Made by a program: the position numbers and the translations under genes. DNA of 64,000 nucleotides, from contig NZ_JBHULY010000034.1 in the NCBI RefSeq assembly GCF_042684665.1, positions 258,910 through 322,909 of the forward strand. Reading direction: 5' to 3'. Within the stretch, counting starts at the first letter, position 1; the number at the start of each line of letters is the position of its first letter. Shown here piece after piece: positions 52,606 to 61,493 of this stretch. This stretch comes from Jejuia rubra. Lineage in GTDB: Bacteria > Bacteroidota > Bacteroidia > Flavobacteriales > Flavobacteriaceae. The notes under the pieces are model-generated. The model did not search any database, was not told where the DNA came from, and worked only from the letters and a program-made list of their open reading frames with translations.

Positions 52606-53843
52606 TAGTTTCTTCCTGCTGTCAACTCCACAATCTTACAAATCACCTCGGTAGCTTTTATCATGCTTTCCACGGGAACGTATTCGTAACGCCCATGAAA
52701 GTTATGCCCTCCTGCAAAAATATTAGGGCAGGGCAGGCCCATGTAACTCAATTGCGAGCCATCTGTACCGCCTCGTATAGCTTTGATTAAGGGTTCCACC
52801 CCCACTTGTTTCATAGCTTTTTCGGCGATGTCCACAATATGCATTACAGGTTCAATCTTTTCTCGCATATTGAAATATTGGTCTTTGATTTCGGTGATGA
52901 TTACTTCTCGCCCGTATTGGGAATTGAGTTCGTTGGTCAGCTTTTGCATCACCTCTTTTCGGGCTTCAAAATGGCCTTTATCGTGGTCGCGGATAATATA
53001 TTGCAAGGTGGTTTCCTCCACATCCCCATTAATGTCATGTAAGTGAAAAAAGCCTTGGTAGCCCTCAGTGTGTTCGGGAGTTTCCATTCGCGGCAGGGAA
53101 TTGATAAATTCCGTTGCGATATACATAGAATTGATCATTTTACCTTTGGCATAACCGGGGTGCACAATTTTTCCTTTCACTTTTACCACGGCACTGGCGG
53201 CGTTGAAGTTTTCGTATTCCAATTCGCCAATTTGACTGCCGTCCATCGTGTAGGCCCAATCGGCGCCAAATTTTTCCACGTCAAATTTATGGGCACCACG
53301 TCCAATTTCCTCATCGGGTGTAAAACCTATGCGAATTTTGCCATGTTTAATTTCAGGGTGCTGGATTAAATATTCCATGGCGGAAACGATTTCACATATA
53401 CCTGCTTTGTCGTCAGCACCCAAAAGGGTAGTGCCATCCGTGGTAATCAAAGTTTGACCGATATAGAGTTTCAAATCCTCGAAATAGTCAGGTGACAGCA
53501 CGATATTTTCTTCTTTATTCAAAAGAATTTCACCACCGTGGTAGTTTTCAAAAATCTGAGGGTTTACATTGGCTCCTGTAAAATCTGGGGAGGTATCAAA
53601 ATGTGAGATAAAACCAATGGTTGGTACCTCATGCTCAACATTACTTGGTAAAGTGGCCATAACATAGGCATTCTCATCAATAGTAACATTGCTCATGCCA
53701 ATCGCTTTTAATTCCTCCACCAATTTATTGGCCAAATCCCATTGCTTTTGGGTACTCGGTGTAGTTTCGGATGTAGGGTCAGATTCTGTGTCAATAGTGA
53801 CGTAACTGATAAATCGTTTTATAATGTGTTCTTTGGAAATCAT
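52605..53843 (-). CDS. pepT: Peptidase T (tripeptide aminopeptidase)
   Basis: 412 residues. IGFISHFDTSPDFTGANVNP near residues 74-93 has the first metal His and Asp, GTTLLGADDKAGICEIVSAM the bridging Asp, and RIGFTPDEEIGRGAHKFDVE the catalytic Glu pair; GGTDGSQLSYMGLPCPNIFA and GGHNFHGRYEYVP near the end carry the last metal His. An M20B family, cytoplasmic zinc enzyme cleaving N-terminal residues from tripeptides. The length is normal. Confidence 0.94.
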   Translation of the reverse strand: MISKEHIIKRFISYVTIDTESDPTSETTPSTQKQWDLANKLVEELKAIGMSNVTIDENAYVMATLPSNVEHEVPTIGFISHFDTSPDFTGANVNPQIFENYHGGEILLNKEENIVLSPDYFEDLKLYIGQTLITTDGTTLLGADDKAGICEIVSAMEYLIQHPEIKHGKIRIGFTPDEEIGRGAHKFDVEKFGADWAYTMDGSQIGELEYENFNAASAVVKVKGKIVHPGYAKGKMINSMYIATEFINSLPRMETPEHTEGYQGFFHLHDINGDVEETTLQYIIRDHDKGHFEARKEVMQKLTNELNSQYGREVIITEIKDQYFNMREKIEPVMHIVDIAEKAMKQVGVEPLIKAIRGGTDGSQLSYMGLPCPNIFAGGHNFHGRYEYVPVESMIKATEVICKIVELTAGRN

Positions 53844-53959
53844 TGTAATCTTTTGAAGTTTTTCGAGGTGAAATTGTGGCTTTTAAGCTGATACAATGTA
53901 TGAAAATTGCTGTGAAAATGATGTTCCGTCGTCGATTTTTTATTTACAGGATTTCAACT

Positions 53960-53967
53960 TATTTTTG
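53960..53967 (+). promoter_or_regulatory. Promoter -7 element for pyrD
   Basis: TATTTTTG matches TAnnTTTG and lies 28 bases before ATG 53996. In-frame codons upstream (from 53876) contain the element, so they are unlikely to be coding. Confidence 0.6.
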
Positions 53968-53995
53968 CATGAACTTTAGGTCCAAAATAAACTTG

Positions 53996-55033
53996 ATGTA
54001 CAAAGCGCTTCTCCGCCCAATATTTTTTGCGTTCGACCCCGAAAAAATTCATCATTTCACATTTTCACTTGTAAAATTTACTTCAAAGATTCCGGGATTT
54101 CCTGGGTTGTTCAGAAGTCTGTACTTGATTGATGATAAACGTTTGGAACGTGAAGTATTCGGTTTGAAATTTAAAAACCCAGTAGGGCTTGCGGCCGGTT
54201 TCGATAAGAATGCTGTATTATATAATCAACTGGCCAATTTTGGTTTTGGTTTTATCGAAATAGGTACGGTAACCCCCAAAGGTCAGCCAGGTAACCCTAA
54301 AAAGCGATTATTCCGACTGAAAGATGATAAGGGTATCATCAATAGAATGGGTTTTAATAATGAGGGGCTTGAAGCAGCCATCTCTCAACTTAAAACCAAT
54401 AAAGGCAAACTGATTATTGGTGGGAACATCGGTAAAAACACGGCCACTAAGCCGGAGAATTATACGAGTGACTATCTAGAATGCTTTAACGCCCTGCACC
54501 CATATGTGGACTATTTTGTACTTAACGTGAGTTGCCCCAATGTTGGGAGCCACGCCAAATTGAACGATAAGGATTATTTAGAGGAATTGATTAGTGCAGT
54601 TCAAAAAGCCAACAAAACCTTTGATTCACAAAAACCAATTCTTTTAAAAATAGCGCCAGATTTGAACAATGGGCAATTGGATGAAATCGTGGAGCTTGTA
54701 AAAGACACCAATCTCGACGGTGTTATAGCCAGCAATACCTCTACGGATAGAACAGGATTAATGGCTTCTGAAGCTCAACTTGAAGCCATCGGAAACGGAG
54801 GGCTTAGCGGACAACCCATTAAGGCCAAAAGTACACGGGTGATAAAATATCTTTCTGAAAAGAGCAATAAAGCCTTTCCGATTATTGGAGTGGGCGGTAT
54901 TCATTCAGCAGAAGACGCGATTGAAAAAATTGATGCCGGGGCAGATTTAGTTCAAATCTATACTGGTTTTATCTATGAAGGGCCGAGTTTGATTAAACGC
55001 ATCAACAAAGCACTTTTGGTGAGAAAAAAATAA
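53996..55033 (+). CDS. pyrD: Dihydroorotate dehydrogenase (quinone), class 2
   Basis: 345 residues from ATG 53996 (MYKALLRPIFFAFDPEKIHH), the normal start of class 2 enzymes, whose N-terminal helices contact the membrane quinone. FKNPVGLAAGFDKNAVLYNQ, GFIEIGTVTPKGQPGNPKKR, NRMGFNNEGLE, LNVSCPNVGSHAKL, IASNTSTDRTGL and GVGGIHSAEDA follow the FMN barrel. It oxidises dihydroorotate to orotate in pyrimidine synthesis. It ends one base from the stop of a convergent gene. Confidence 0.95.
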   Translation: MYKALLRPIFFAFDPEKIHHFTFSLVKFTSKIPGFPGLFRSLYLIDDKRLEREVFGLKFKNPVGLAAGFDKNAVLYNQLANFGFGFIEIGTVTPKGQPGNPKKRLFRLKDDKGIINRMGFNNEGLEAAISQLKTNKGKLIIGGNIGKNTATKPENYTSDYLECFNALHPYVDYFVLNVSCPNVGSHAKLNDKDYLEELISAVQKANKTFDSQKPILLKIAPDLNNGQLDEIVELVKDTNLDGVIASNTSTDRTGLMASEAQLEAIGNGGLSGQPIKAKSTRVIKYLSEKSNKAFPIIGVGGIHSAEDAIEKIDAGADLVQIYTGFIYEGPSLIKRINKALLVRKK

Positions 55034-55034
55034 T

Positions 55035-57005
55035 CTACTTCACAATTTTCTTCAAAATCTGAGTTTTCCCATCGGAAATAGACAACAAATAGGTGCCACT
55101 GGAAAGTGTACTTACATTAATAGGTCGCTCGGATACAGTACCTCTTAAAAACTCTTGCCCCATCAAATTGGAAATTCTGTAGGTAGAAACGTTTTCAGGG
55201 TCGTGGTTTTTAATGTAAAGAATATTATCCCGTGCTGGAACGGGGTACACGGTGTACAATTCATCAGAAATTGGTACATAAATCGTTCTCAATGAAATAT
55301 TATCGAGGGCTATATCACCATCCCAACCAGAGCCTCTTACAGCTCTAAAACGAATTTTTATGGTCCGATTGGTGTAAGAGGCCAAATTGACAATCCCTGT
55401 TTTAAAGGCTTCATCGGAACTTCCTTGTTGGCTACCGTTTAGAGCTGGAATCACATCATTAATATAACCGTCCTCGGTAAATAGGTCTACATGCAATTCC
55501 CCAACATGATTGCCAAACATGTGATAGTCAAAAGCGATTTCGCTATTGGCGTATTCCACGTTAAAGCAAGGTGAAATATATGTAGCCACAGCGCCAGGTT
55601 CAGCTCCTGAAGCCTCAGCGTAAATATATGTGTTCAAACTGCCATCAACTTGTTTAGAGTTTTTGGGGCCAGTACCTTTAGAATGGGAAACGCCACGACT
55701 GATAAGCCAGTTGTAGCCTTTGCCCGAAGTGTTATTAGCTGTCCAGCCTTGTTCACTAGGCAATTCAAATTCATCAAAATCTTCATTGATGGAGAAATCC
55801 TCTTGCGCGCCCACCTGTATGAATTGATGGAACGTCTTACTCAATGTTTTTGAACTTTTGGAATCCGACTTCCCGAAAGGAGGAACCGTTGAAATGGTTA
55901 GCGTTACATCATAATTACCAGCGGTAAAGGTATGGCTTGGATTTTGGTCTGTATAATCCACCACACCATCACTGTTTATGTCCCATTCCCAAGATATTGC
56001 ACCTTCACTTAAATCTGTAAAGTTTACGGTAAGCTCGTCTTCGCAGGTGCTAAAAACATCTGCAGTGATATTTACGTTTTCGGTTGGGCAGGCCAAATAG
56101 GTTCTTGCCGCTTTGTAAAATGCATACATCCTTGCCAACTGTTGAGGTGAAAAATGCGTTTTGCATGAAGAGCGTGAATAAGACATGATGTTTCCGGTAT
56201 CCGGAGTAAATTTGTCGCCGTTCGCGTCTACAATGTCTCCCGTATATTCACAACTTGAATCTACATTGTGAATGCTCAATTTAGGGTCTGCAGGAGTGTC
56301 GCAAATCATATCGCCATCGGTGTCGCAATTACTGCCGTTTACAAGTTCGGTAGTTAATACTTTATTGTCAGGACCATGGGTATGCATTAAAGAAAAGAAA
56401 TGCCCCATTTCATGTGCTAGGGATGAACCGTTATTCGCACAGATATTGTTCATCACGATCACATCGATGTCGCCATAAGTATTGGAATAGCCACATAAAC
56501 TATTCCCTGGTGTAATTTCAACGGAATTGGTAAAATAAATGTTTATGACTCCGGGGGTAAAGTGCTCTTCCGTCAGTGTATCTTCGTTATCCTTTTCGTA
56601 GTTGTAGTAAAACGCATCGTCATTGATGTAATTGATGCCATCACAAAGGAAAAATTCTAAAAAGGCTTCCGCATAAAGTACATTCAAATCATTAATAGCC
56701 TCATTCAAACTCGAAAGGCTTAATCCGCCGTTTCCATCCGATGGCCTAATAATATGTGCTTTTACAGGAACAGAATTTAATGGTACTCCAAAACCTTTGC
56801 TGTGCTTAGCTTGAGTCTTAAGCGAGGCGAACTCATTTTCAAATGAATTAATCTGCGCCTCATAAGAATTTAAAATTGAAATGTACTCTGACGAAGTATC
56901 CGTTCCGCAAGAAGAACCGTCCAAATGTTGAGCATAAGACAGTGTTATAGATGACAAAAACGTCATCAATACCATCAGGATACTCAATTTAAGGTTAAAC
57001 TTCAT
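55035..57005 (-). CDS. Secreted M43 metalloprotease with PKD and T9SS sorting domains
   Basis: 656 residues from the ATG at 57005 (MKFNLKLSILMVLMTFLSSI); an in-frame start at 57026 overlaps the promoter. Signal peptide, propeptide-like region, then SSLAHEMGHFFSLMHTHG near residues 194-211, the HExxHxxxxxH zinc motif of pappalysin-type M43 enzymes, with a Met-turn candidate DTGNIMSYSRSSCKTHF. A PKD domain follows (VNFTDLSEGAISWEWDINSD, about 325-370), then a jelly-roll-like MAM/CUB-style region (about 400-575), and a C-terminal sorting domain ending GTYLLSISDGKTQILKKIVK. It is exported by type IX secretion. Confidence 0.9.
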   Translation of the reverse strand: MKFNLKLSILMVLMTFLSSITLSYAQHLDGSSCGTDTSSEYISILNSYEAQINSFENEFASLKTQAKHSKGFGVPLNSVPVKAHIIRPSDGNGGLSLSSLNEAINDLNVLYAEAFLEFFLCDGINYINDDAFYYNYEKDNEDTLTEEHFTPGVINIYFTNSVEITPGNSLCGYSNTYGDIDVIVMNNICANNGSSLAHEMGHFFSLMHTHGPDNKVLTTELVNGSNCDTDGDMICDTPADPKLSIHNVDSSCEYTGDIVDANGDKFTPDTGNIMSYSRSSCKTHFSPQQLARMYAFYKAARTYLACPTENVNITADVFSTCEDELTVNFTDLSEGAISWEWDINSDGVVDYTDQNPSHTFTAGNYDVTLTISTVPPFGKSDSKSSKTLSKTFHQFIQVGAQEDFSINEDFDEFELPSEQGWTANNTSGKGYNWLISRGVSHSKGTGPKNSKQVDGSLNTYIYAEASGAEPGAVATYISPCFNVEYANSEIAFDYHMFGNHVGELHVDLFTEDGYINDVIPALNGSQQGSSDEAFKTGIVNLASYTNRTIKIRFRAVRGSGWDGDIALDNISLRTIYVPISDELYTVYPVPARDNILYIKNHDPENVSTYRISNLMGQEFLRGTVSERPINVSTLSSGTYLLSISDGKTQILKKIVK

Positions 57006-57023
57006 TGGGGCGTAAGTTTGACC

Positions 57024-57056
57024 CAAATGTACCCCGATGCTTTATCGATTAACAAA
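57024..57056 (-). promoter_or_regulatory. Promoter for the M43 protease gene
   Basis: On the minus strand TTTG (57053-57056), then 21 bases, then TACATTTG (57024-57031), fitting the Bacteroidota -33/-7 pair. The predicted transcript starts about 12 bases upstream of the ATG at 57005. Confidence 0.6.
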
Positions 57057-57095
57057 AAAAAACGTCAATCGTATTTTTTTACCGATAAAGTGATG

Positions 57096-58013
57096 TTATC
57101 TTATAATTAATTTTTGGGTTTTGCTGAAACCAAGTTCGTTTTGAAGTTTTAATAGATAAATTCCTGATGCTAAATCGGATACGTCAATGTCCAAATTGTT
57201 GACATTATTTTCAATTGGAATGGATCTACTCAATTTCCCTAAAACGGAGTAAATTTCAACATGTTTCAGGTTTGTATTTTGCAGATTTCTAAGCCTAAGG
57301 TTGTCGCTCACTGGGTTAGGAAAAATACTGATGCCATCCAATTCAGAAACTCCATCATTGCTTAAAACAGATTGCAGTTCAATTTCGATGGTAGCAACTT
57401 TCGCAGAATTAAATGGAGCCACACCTTGGGCACTGGTAATATTGTCGTTGGTGTCATTATTAGACAATGAATAATCAGTACCGTCTTCAGTACCAGCGTC
57501 ATAAGGAAAAAGATCCATTGTAATAGATGTTTCCCAAGTGCCTCCGTTTCTTAAGTTTAAACCATTTATCGCAATGAACCAGTCTGGGCTTGGCGCAATC
57601 ATAGAAAGCATGGTTAGCAATGGGTAATCTTCACTAACTTCGAGACCTGTATATATAATAGTATTTGTGGGTTCATTCAGAAACAAATCTCCGGCGTTGA
57701 AAAACCTCTCGGCATTATTGGCATCAATGGCATTTTGAACTTCAACAGTCTGGAACACGGTAAAATTCCCCAATTCTGCAATGTTTTCAACTCCAGTTGT
57801 AGCCATAGCCCCCATTTGAAGAAATGACACATTATTATTATGGTTAACCCCAACTAAATCTGACCAATGCGCATTGCTTCCTGGAAAAGTAGTTCCGATG
57901 CTGTGATCAGTAGAGTTCCAAAAGTTGGTAAATGTGATATTATAGGTAGCCACACTTTGGCCAAAAGAAAAAGCACAGATTAAAAAAGATAGAAGAAAAG
58001 TAATTTTTTTCAT
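57096..58013 (-). CDS. Secreted spondin-domain protein with T9SS sorting domain
   Basis: 305 residues. Signal peptide MKKITFLLSFLICAFSFGQS. Residues about 22-200 resemble the spondin_N domain: YNITFTNFWNSTDHSIGTTF, FPGSNAHWSDLVGVNHNNNV and APSPDWFIAINGLNLRNGGT. The last 75 are a T9SS type A sorting domain: ISIFPNPVSDNLRLRNLQNT and SDLASGIYLLKLQNELG. Exported by type IX secretion; role on the cell surface unknown. 91 bases upstream of the M43 protease gene start, same strand. Confidence 0.83.
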   Translation of the reverse strand: MKKITFLLSFLICAFSFGQSVATYNITFTNFWNSTDHSIGTTFPGSNAHWSDLVGVNHNNNVSFLQMGAMATTGVENIAELGNFTVFQTVEVQNAIDANNAERFFNAGDLFLNEPTNTIIYTGLEVSEDYPLLTMLSMIAPSPDWFIAINGLNLRNGGTWETSITMDLFPYDAGTEDGTDYSLSNNDTNDNITSAQGVAPFNSAKVATIEIELQSVLSNDGVSELDGISIFPNPVSDNLRLRNLQNTNLKHVEIYSVLGKLSRSIPIENNVNNLDIDVSDLASGIYLLKLQNELGFSKTQKLIIR

Positions 58014-58122
58014 GGTATGGTCTTTTGAGAAGATTGTTTTGTAATTAAAAGGTCGTCACACTAAATAAAACCTTACAGGCCTAAAAAAATAATAGTATTT
58101 TTATCCACCTTTATTTTAAAAG

Positions 58123-58986
58123 ATGTCAAAACCGATTAAAATTATTGAATGTCCGCGGGATGCCATGCAGGGGATAAAGCAATTTATTCCCACGGAAAAG
58201 AAGGTGCAGTACATTCAATCATTATTGCGAGTTGGTTTCGATACTATTGATTTTGGGAGTTTCGTATCTCCAAAGGCCATTCCCCAAATGATGGATACGG
58301 CCGAAGTTTTGGCCCAATTGGATTTGAGTAAAACCACAAGTAAGCTTTTGGCTATTATTGCGAATGTGAGAGGGGCGAATGATGCCTCCAAGCATCCTGA
58401 AATAGATTATTTGGGGTACCCATTTTCCATTTCAGAAAATTTTCAAATGCGGAATACCCACAAAACCATAACCCAATCTGTGGACATTCTTTCGGAAATA
58501 TTAGAAATAGCCGATGGTTCCAAAAAAGAAGTGGTAGTTTATATTTCAATGGGTTTTGGAAATCCTTACGGTGATCCTTGGAATGTTGAAATAGTAGGGG
58601 AGTGGACCGAGAAACTGGCCGGCATGGGCGTAAAAATATTATCACTCAGCGATACCGTTGGCTCTTCAAACCCGGAAAGTATTTCCTATTTGTTTTCAAA
58701 TTTAATCCCTATGTATCCTAAAATTGAATTTGGAGCCCATCTGCATACCACGCCGTCCACCTGGTTTGAAAAAGTGGATGCGGCCCATAAAGCGGGTTGT
58801 CATAGATTCGATGGGGCTGTTCAAGGTTTTGGAGGATGCCCAATGGCCAAGGATGAATTAACGGGAAATATGCCCACCGAAAAATTACTATCTTATTTTA
58901 CTGCACTCCAAAAAAACAATTTGAACGCCCTCAGTTTTGAAAGTGCCTATAACGAGGCTTCAAAGATTTTTAATTATTATCATTAA
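58123..58986 (+). CDS. mvaB: Hydroxymethylglutaryl-CoA lyase
   Basis: 287 residues. IIECPRDAMQGIKQFIPTEK near residues 7-26 is the HMGL/DRE-TIM start with catalytic R12-D13 (PRD), FDTIDFGSFVSPKAIPQM the substrate loop, and FGAHLHTTPSTWFEK near 206-220 the metal histidines. GAVQGFGGCPMAKDELTGNM near 233-252 has the conserved catalytic Cys in the GGCP loop. It cleaves HMG-CoA to acetyl-CoA and acetoacetate in leucine degradation. Confidence 0.93.
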   Translation: MSKPIKIIECPRDAMQGIKQFIPTEKKVQYIQSLLRVGFDTIDFGSFVSPKAIPQMMDTAEVLAQLDLSKTTSKLLAIIANVRGANDASKHPEIDYLGYPFSISENFQMRNTHKTITQSVDILSEILEIADGSKKEVVVYISMGFGNPYGDPWNVEIVGEWTEKLAGMGVKILSLSDTVGSSNPESISYLFSNLIPMYPKIEFGAHLHTTPSTWFEKVDAAHKAGCHRFDGAVQGFGGCPMAKDELTGNMPTEKLLSYFTALQKNNLNALSFESAYNEASKIFNYYH

Positions 58987-59012
58987 AAAGGCACTGAAAA
59001 ATCAGTGCCTTT
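58986..59012. terminator. Bidirectional terminator between mvaB and the TonB receptor gene
   Basis: AAGGCACTGA, loop AAAA, TCAGTGCCTT: ten perfect pairs flanked by A and T runs. Lies between convergent genes. Confidence 0.85.
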
Positions 59013-59040
59013 ATTGTCAAAAAATGATATTCAATAACTA

Positions 59041-61260
59041 TTAAAACCTAAATTCTAAACCGGCGTATGCCCCAAAGGGATGACCTGGTCGTAACCCTGC
59101 TGGAACTCTTGACACAGCATAGGTCTCATCCAATAGATTTATAACATTACCTGTTGCACTGAGGTTCTTGTTAAAATGGTATTTTCCTGAAACATCCAAT
59201 ATAAAGTTAGAAGTTACACCATTTGCATCCGTAACGCTTTCAGTGCCAGCTGTGGTTCTAAAAGCACCATTATATCGACCGTTTACATTCAATTCAAATG
59301 ATTTGTGCTCCAAAGAAATTGATGCATTAAATTGATGCTTTGCAATATAAGGCAACTCATCTCCTTCACTAACTTCTCCCCACAAGTCGTCATCACTTCC
59401 AAAGCTATTAAGGAATTCGGTATCCGTAAACGTATAACCAAATGTAAGTGGCAAACTGAAGTACGTGTTTTGTTCAAGCAAATTATAATTTAATAGAAGC
59501 TCGATACCCTTTACGGCTACTTCACCAGCGTTAAATTGATCCAAGGACCCGGTACCTCCTGAGGCTGCCAAGTCACTACCCAATAGGTTGCTGTAGTCAT
59601 TATAGAAAGCAACAACATCACCACGAATGCCCTTGAAGTTAAAACGCGAACCAACTTCATAGTTAATACTCTCTTCTGATTCTTGATCAGGTGAATTTCC
59701 GGGAGGCGAAAACCCCTTGTGCACACCGCCATAGATAGATGTGGAGGCATTAAATTTATAGTTAAATCCAATCCCCGGGATAAATATATCAACTTTGTTT
59801 TCTCGTGTGCTTAAGTCCGTTCCCGTTCTTGAAGAATCATTTTTACCATAATCTTCCCGTAGTAGTACAATGTTTTCGTAACGAATGCCGGGAGTTAAGC
59901 TTAGCCTATCGTACTTTAATTTATAAAGGATTGATCCCGCAAAGGCTTTAGCACTGCTGATTCCGTTGGCATCGCTCCCGGGTGCACCGTTGGAGGTTAG
60001 GTTCATTTGACCATCAATGATATCGTAGCCGTCTTTCCATTGAAAACGGTCTTCTTCATCATAGTGGTATCTTAAACCAATTTCTAAATCATGAAATGCA
60101 TTTGCGCCGTTCCAGTGGTAATCAAATTTGGTTTGAACTCCCTTGGCAACATACTTTCTGTTATTGGCTTTTAATATTAAGGCATCAGCACTGGAATTGA
60201 CAGCACCCGTTACAATATTAAAATGATCAGGATATGTTTCGGGATTGGCGACAACCGAAGATATTCCAACTTTATCGTCATTAAAAACCACATCATTTAA
60301 TTTGTACCAGTTTCTGGAAAAACCATTGTAGTATGCATCTGTTGTGATTCTAAATTGATGTGAAAATTCTAGTTGGTGGCTTGCTGTAAATTGAATATGG
60401 TCATTTGTCATTTTGTCATCTTGAGATCCGGAATAACGGCTAAAAGGACTTACAGCAAAGTCGCTTTGGGATAATCCAAGATAGGTTTCATTGGACACCT
60501 CATCAGAATATTGAAATTTTAAATTCAAGGCCTGTTTAACCCTGGCCTCGGGGCTGGAATTGAATCTCACCTTTGCAACAACATCGTTTTTGTCAAACCC
60601 GGTATTACTACCATCGGGTAAATTCTTAAATCCGTCAGAATTAAAGTTTAAAAATTCTAAAGTATAACCAATATTGGTTTTGCTGTCTCCAACTTTGGCA
60701 TGTATTTGTCCTGTATTGAAACTGCCATAGCTTGCTCTAATTTCACCTCTAAAACTATCCGGGATTTGGGTGCTTACAAGGTTAATGGCACCACCAGTAG
60801 TGAATGGTCCGTATTGAATTTGGCTGCTACCTTTCAAAATTTCAACAGCAGACATCCTCGCTACAGATGGAAAGTAATACGCAGCAGGAGCACTATATGG
60901 TGCCGGTGCAATTAAAATACCATCCTCCATAACAGATATTTTCGCACTACGTTCTGGAGATGTACCCCTTAAACTTATATTAGGGCGCAAACCAAAACCA
61001 TCTTCTTCATAAATATTTATACCCGGTACTGAGCGTAACACGCGATTAATATCTGTATAATTGAATTTTGCCAATTCTTCAGGGGCTATGTAGTAAGAAG
61101 AACCGGTTCTGTTTTTTGCTTCGTATTTGCTACCAAAAATAACTTTGGTGCTTATTAAAACTTGATCTAGTTTTTGAATAGAATCATTAGGTTTCTGATC
61201 GTTTTGTGAAAAAATTACACCTGATAAAAGTAGGAGGGCTAGTAGGATTCTGGTCTTCAT
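59041..61260 (-). CDS. TonB-dependent receptor, FecA-like
   Basis: 739 residues. Signal peptide MKTRILLALLLLSGVIFSQN, plug domain from about 45 to 165 (NYTDINRVLRSVPGINIYEE, GLRPNISLRGTSPERSAKIS, GSSQIQYGPFTTGGAINLVS), then a 22-strand barrel ending LRPGHPFGAYAGLEFRF with terminal Phe. The plug segment 'NirGtspeRS' recalls FecA, the ferric-citrate receptor, and other siderophore receptors. No signalling N-terminal domain (no STN). Substrate probably ferric chelate (inference). Confidence 0.88.
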   Translation of the reverse strand: MKTRILLALLLLSGVIFSQNDQKPNDSIQKLDQVLISTKVIFGSKYEAKNRTGSSYYIAPEELAKFNYTDINRVLRSVPGINIYEEDGFGLRPNISLRGTSPERSAKISVMEDGILIAPAPYSAPAAYYFPSVARMSAVEILKGSSQIQYGPFTTGGAINLVSTQIPDSFRGEIRASYGSFNTGQIHAKVGDSKTNIGYTLEFLNFNSDGFKNLPDGSNTGFDKNDVVAKVRFNSSPEARVKQALNLKFQYSDEVSNETYLGLSQSDFAVSPFSRYSGSQDDKMTNDHIQFTASHQLEFSHQFRITTDAYYNGFSRNWYKLNDVVFNDDKVGISSVVANPETYPDHFNIVTGAVNSSADALILKANNRKYVAKGVQTKFDYHWNGANAFHDLEIGLRYHYDEEDRFQWKDGYDIIDGQMNLTSNGAPGSDANGISSAKAFAGSILYKLKYDRLSLTPGIRYENIVLLREDYGKNDSSRTGTDLSTRENKVDIFIPGIGFNYKFNASTSIYGGVHKGFSPPGNSPDQESEESINYEVGSRFNFKGIRGDVVAFYNDYSNLLGSDLAASGGTGSLDQFNAGEVAVKGIELLLNYNLLEQNTYFSLPLTFGYTFTDTEFLNSFGSDDDLWGEVSEGDELPYIAKHQFNASISLEHKSFELNVNGRYNGAFRTTAGTESVTDANGVTSNFILDVSGKYHFNKNLSATGNVINLLDETYAVSRVPAGLRPGHPFGAYAGLEFRF

Positions 61261-61261
61261 T

Positions 61262-61284
61262 TTATTTAGACTTATTAAAAATAA
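61262..61284 (-). promoter_or_regulatory. AT-rich imperfect palindrome near the TonB receptor start
   Basis: TTATTTAGACTTATTAAAAA followed by TAA: TTATTT and AAAATAA ends pair imperfectly. It shares TTATTTAGA with the upstream palindrome at 61333-61351, and begins 2 bases from the start codon, so it may be a second operator site. Confidence 0.3.
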
Positions 61285-61300
61285 GATTTGTTTTTCGTTG

Positions 61301-61331
61301 CAAAAATAGCAATGAATTTTACTTACACAAA
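61301..61331 (-). promoter_or_regulatory. Promoter for the TonB receptor gene (-33 TTTG, -7 TATTTTTG)
   Basis: On the minus strand TTTG (61328-61331), 19 bases, TATTTTTG (61301-61308): an exact match of both boxes and spacing of the Bacteroidota consensus. The predicted transcript start is about 33 bases upstream of the ATG. Confidence 0.75.
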
Positions 61332-61332
61332 G

Positions 61333-61351
61333 TTTATTTAGAATAAATAAA
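61333..61351 (-). promoter_or_regulatory. Candidate operator: perfect palindrome TTTATTTA-GAA-TAAATAAA
   Basis: Eight-base arms around a 3-base centre, one base upstream of the -33 element of the TonB receptor promoter. Length (19 bases) and position suit an iron-responsive repressor or activator box (Fur or DtxR type), but AT-rich palindromes arise easily by chance in such DNA. Confidence 0.4.
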
Positions 61352-61493
61352 AATAAAATTTTTAATGATTTGATATCTAGTTTTTTATACCCGAACCAAC
61401 ATAATGTAGTTCGTAGTTTTTATTTAAATTAATTCAGCCTTAAGCATACAGGAAATGACCCTATTTAGTATTTTGGAGTATTTTTACACAGCT

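Noticed and set aside
53043..53369. Plus-strand frame of 108 codons
   Set aside because: Antisense shadow of pepT, which has all metal-ligand motifs.
57024..57026. ATG at 57026 as start of the M43 protease
   Set aside because: It falls inside the predicted -7 element, and the following residues are not signal-peptide-like until the ATG at 57005.
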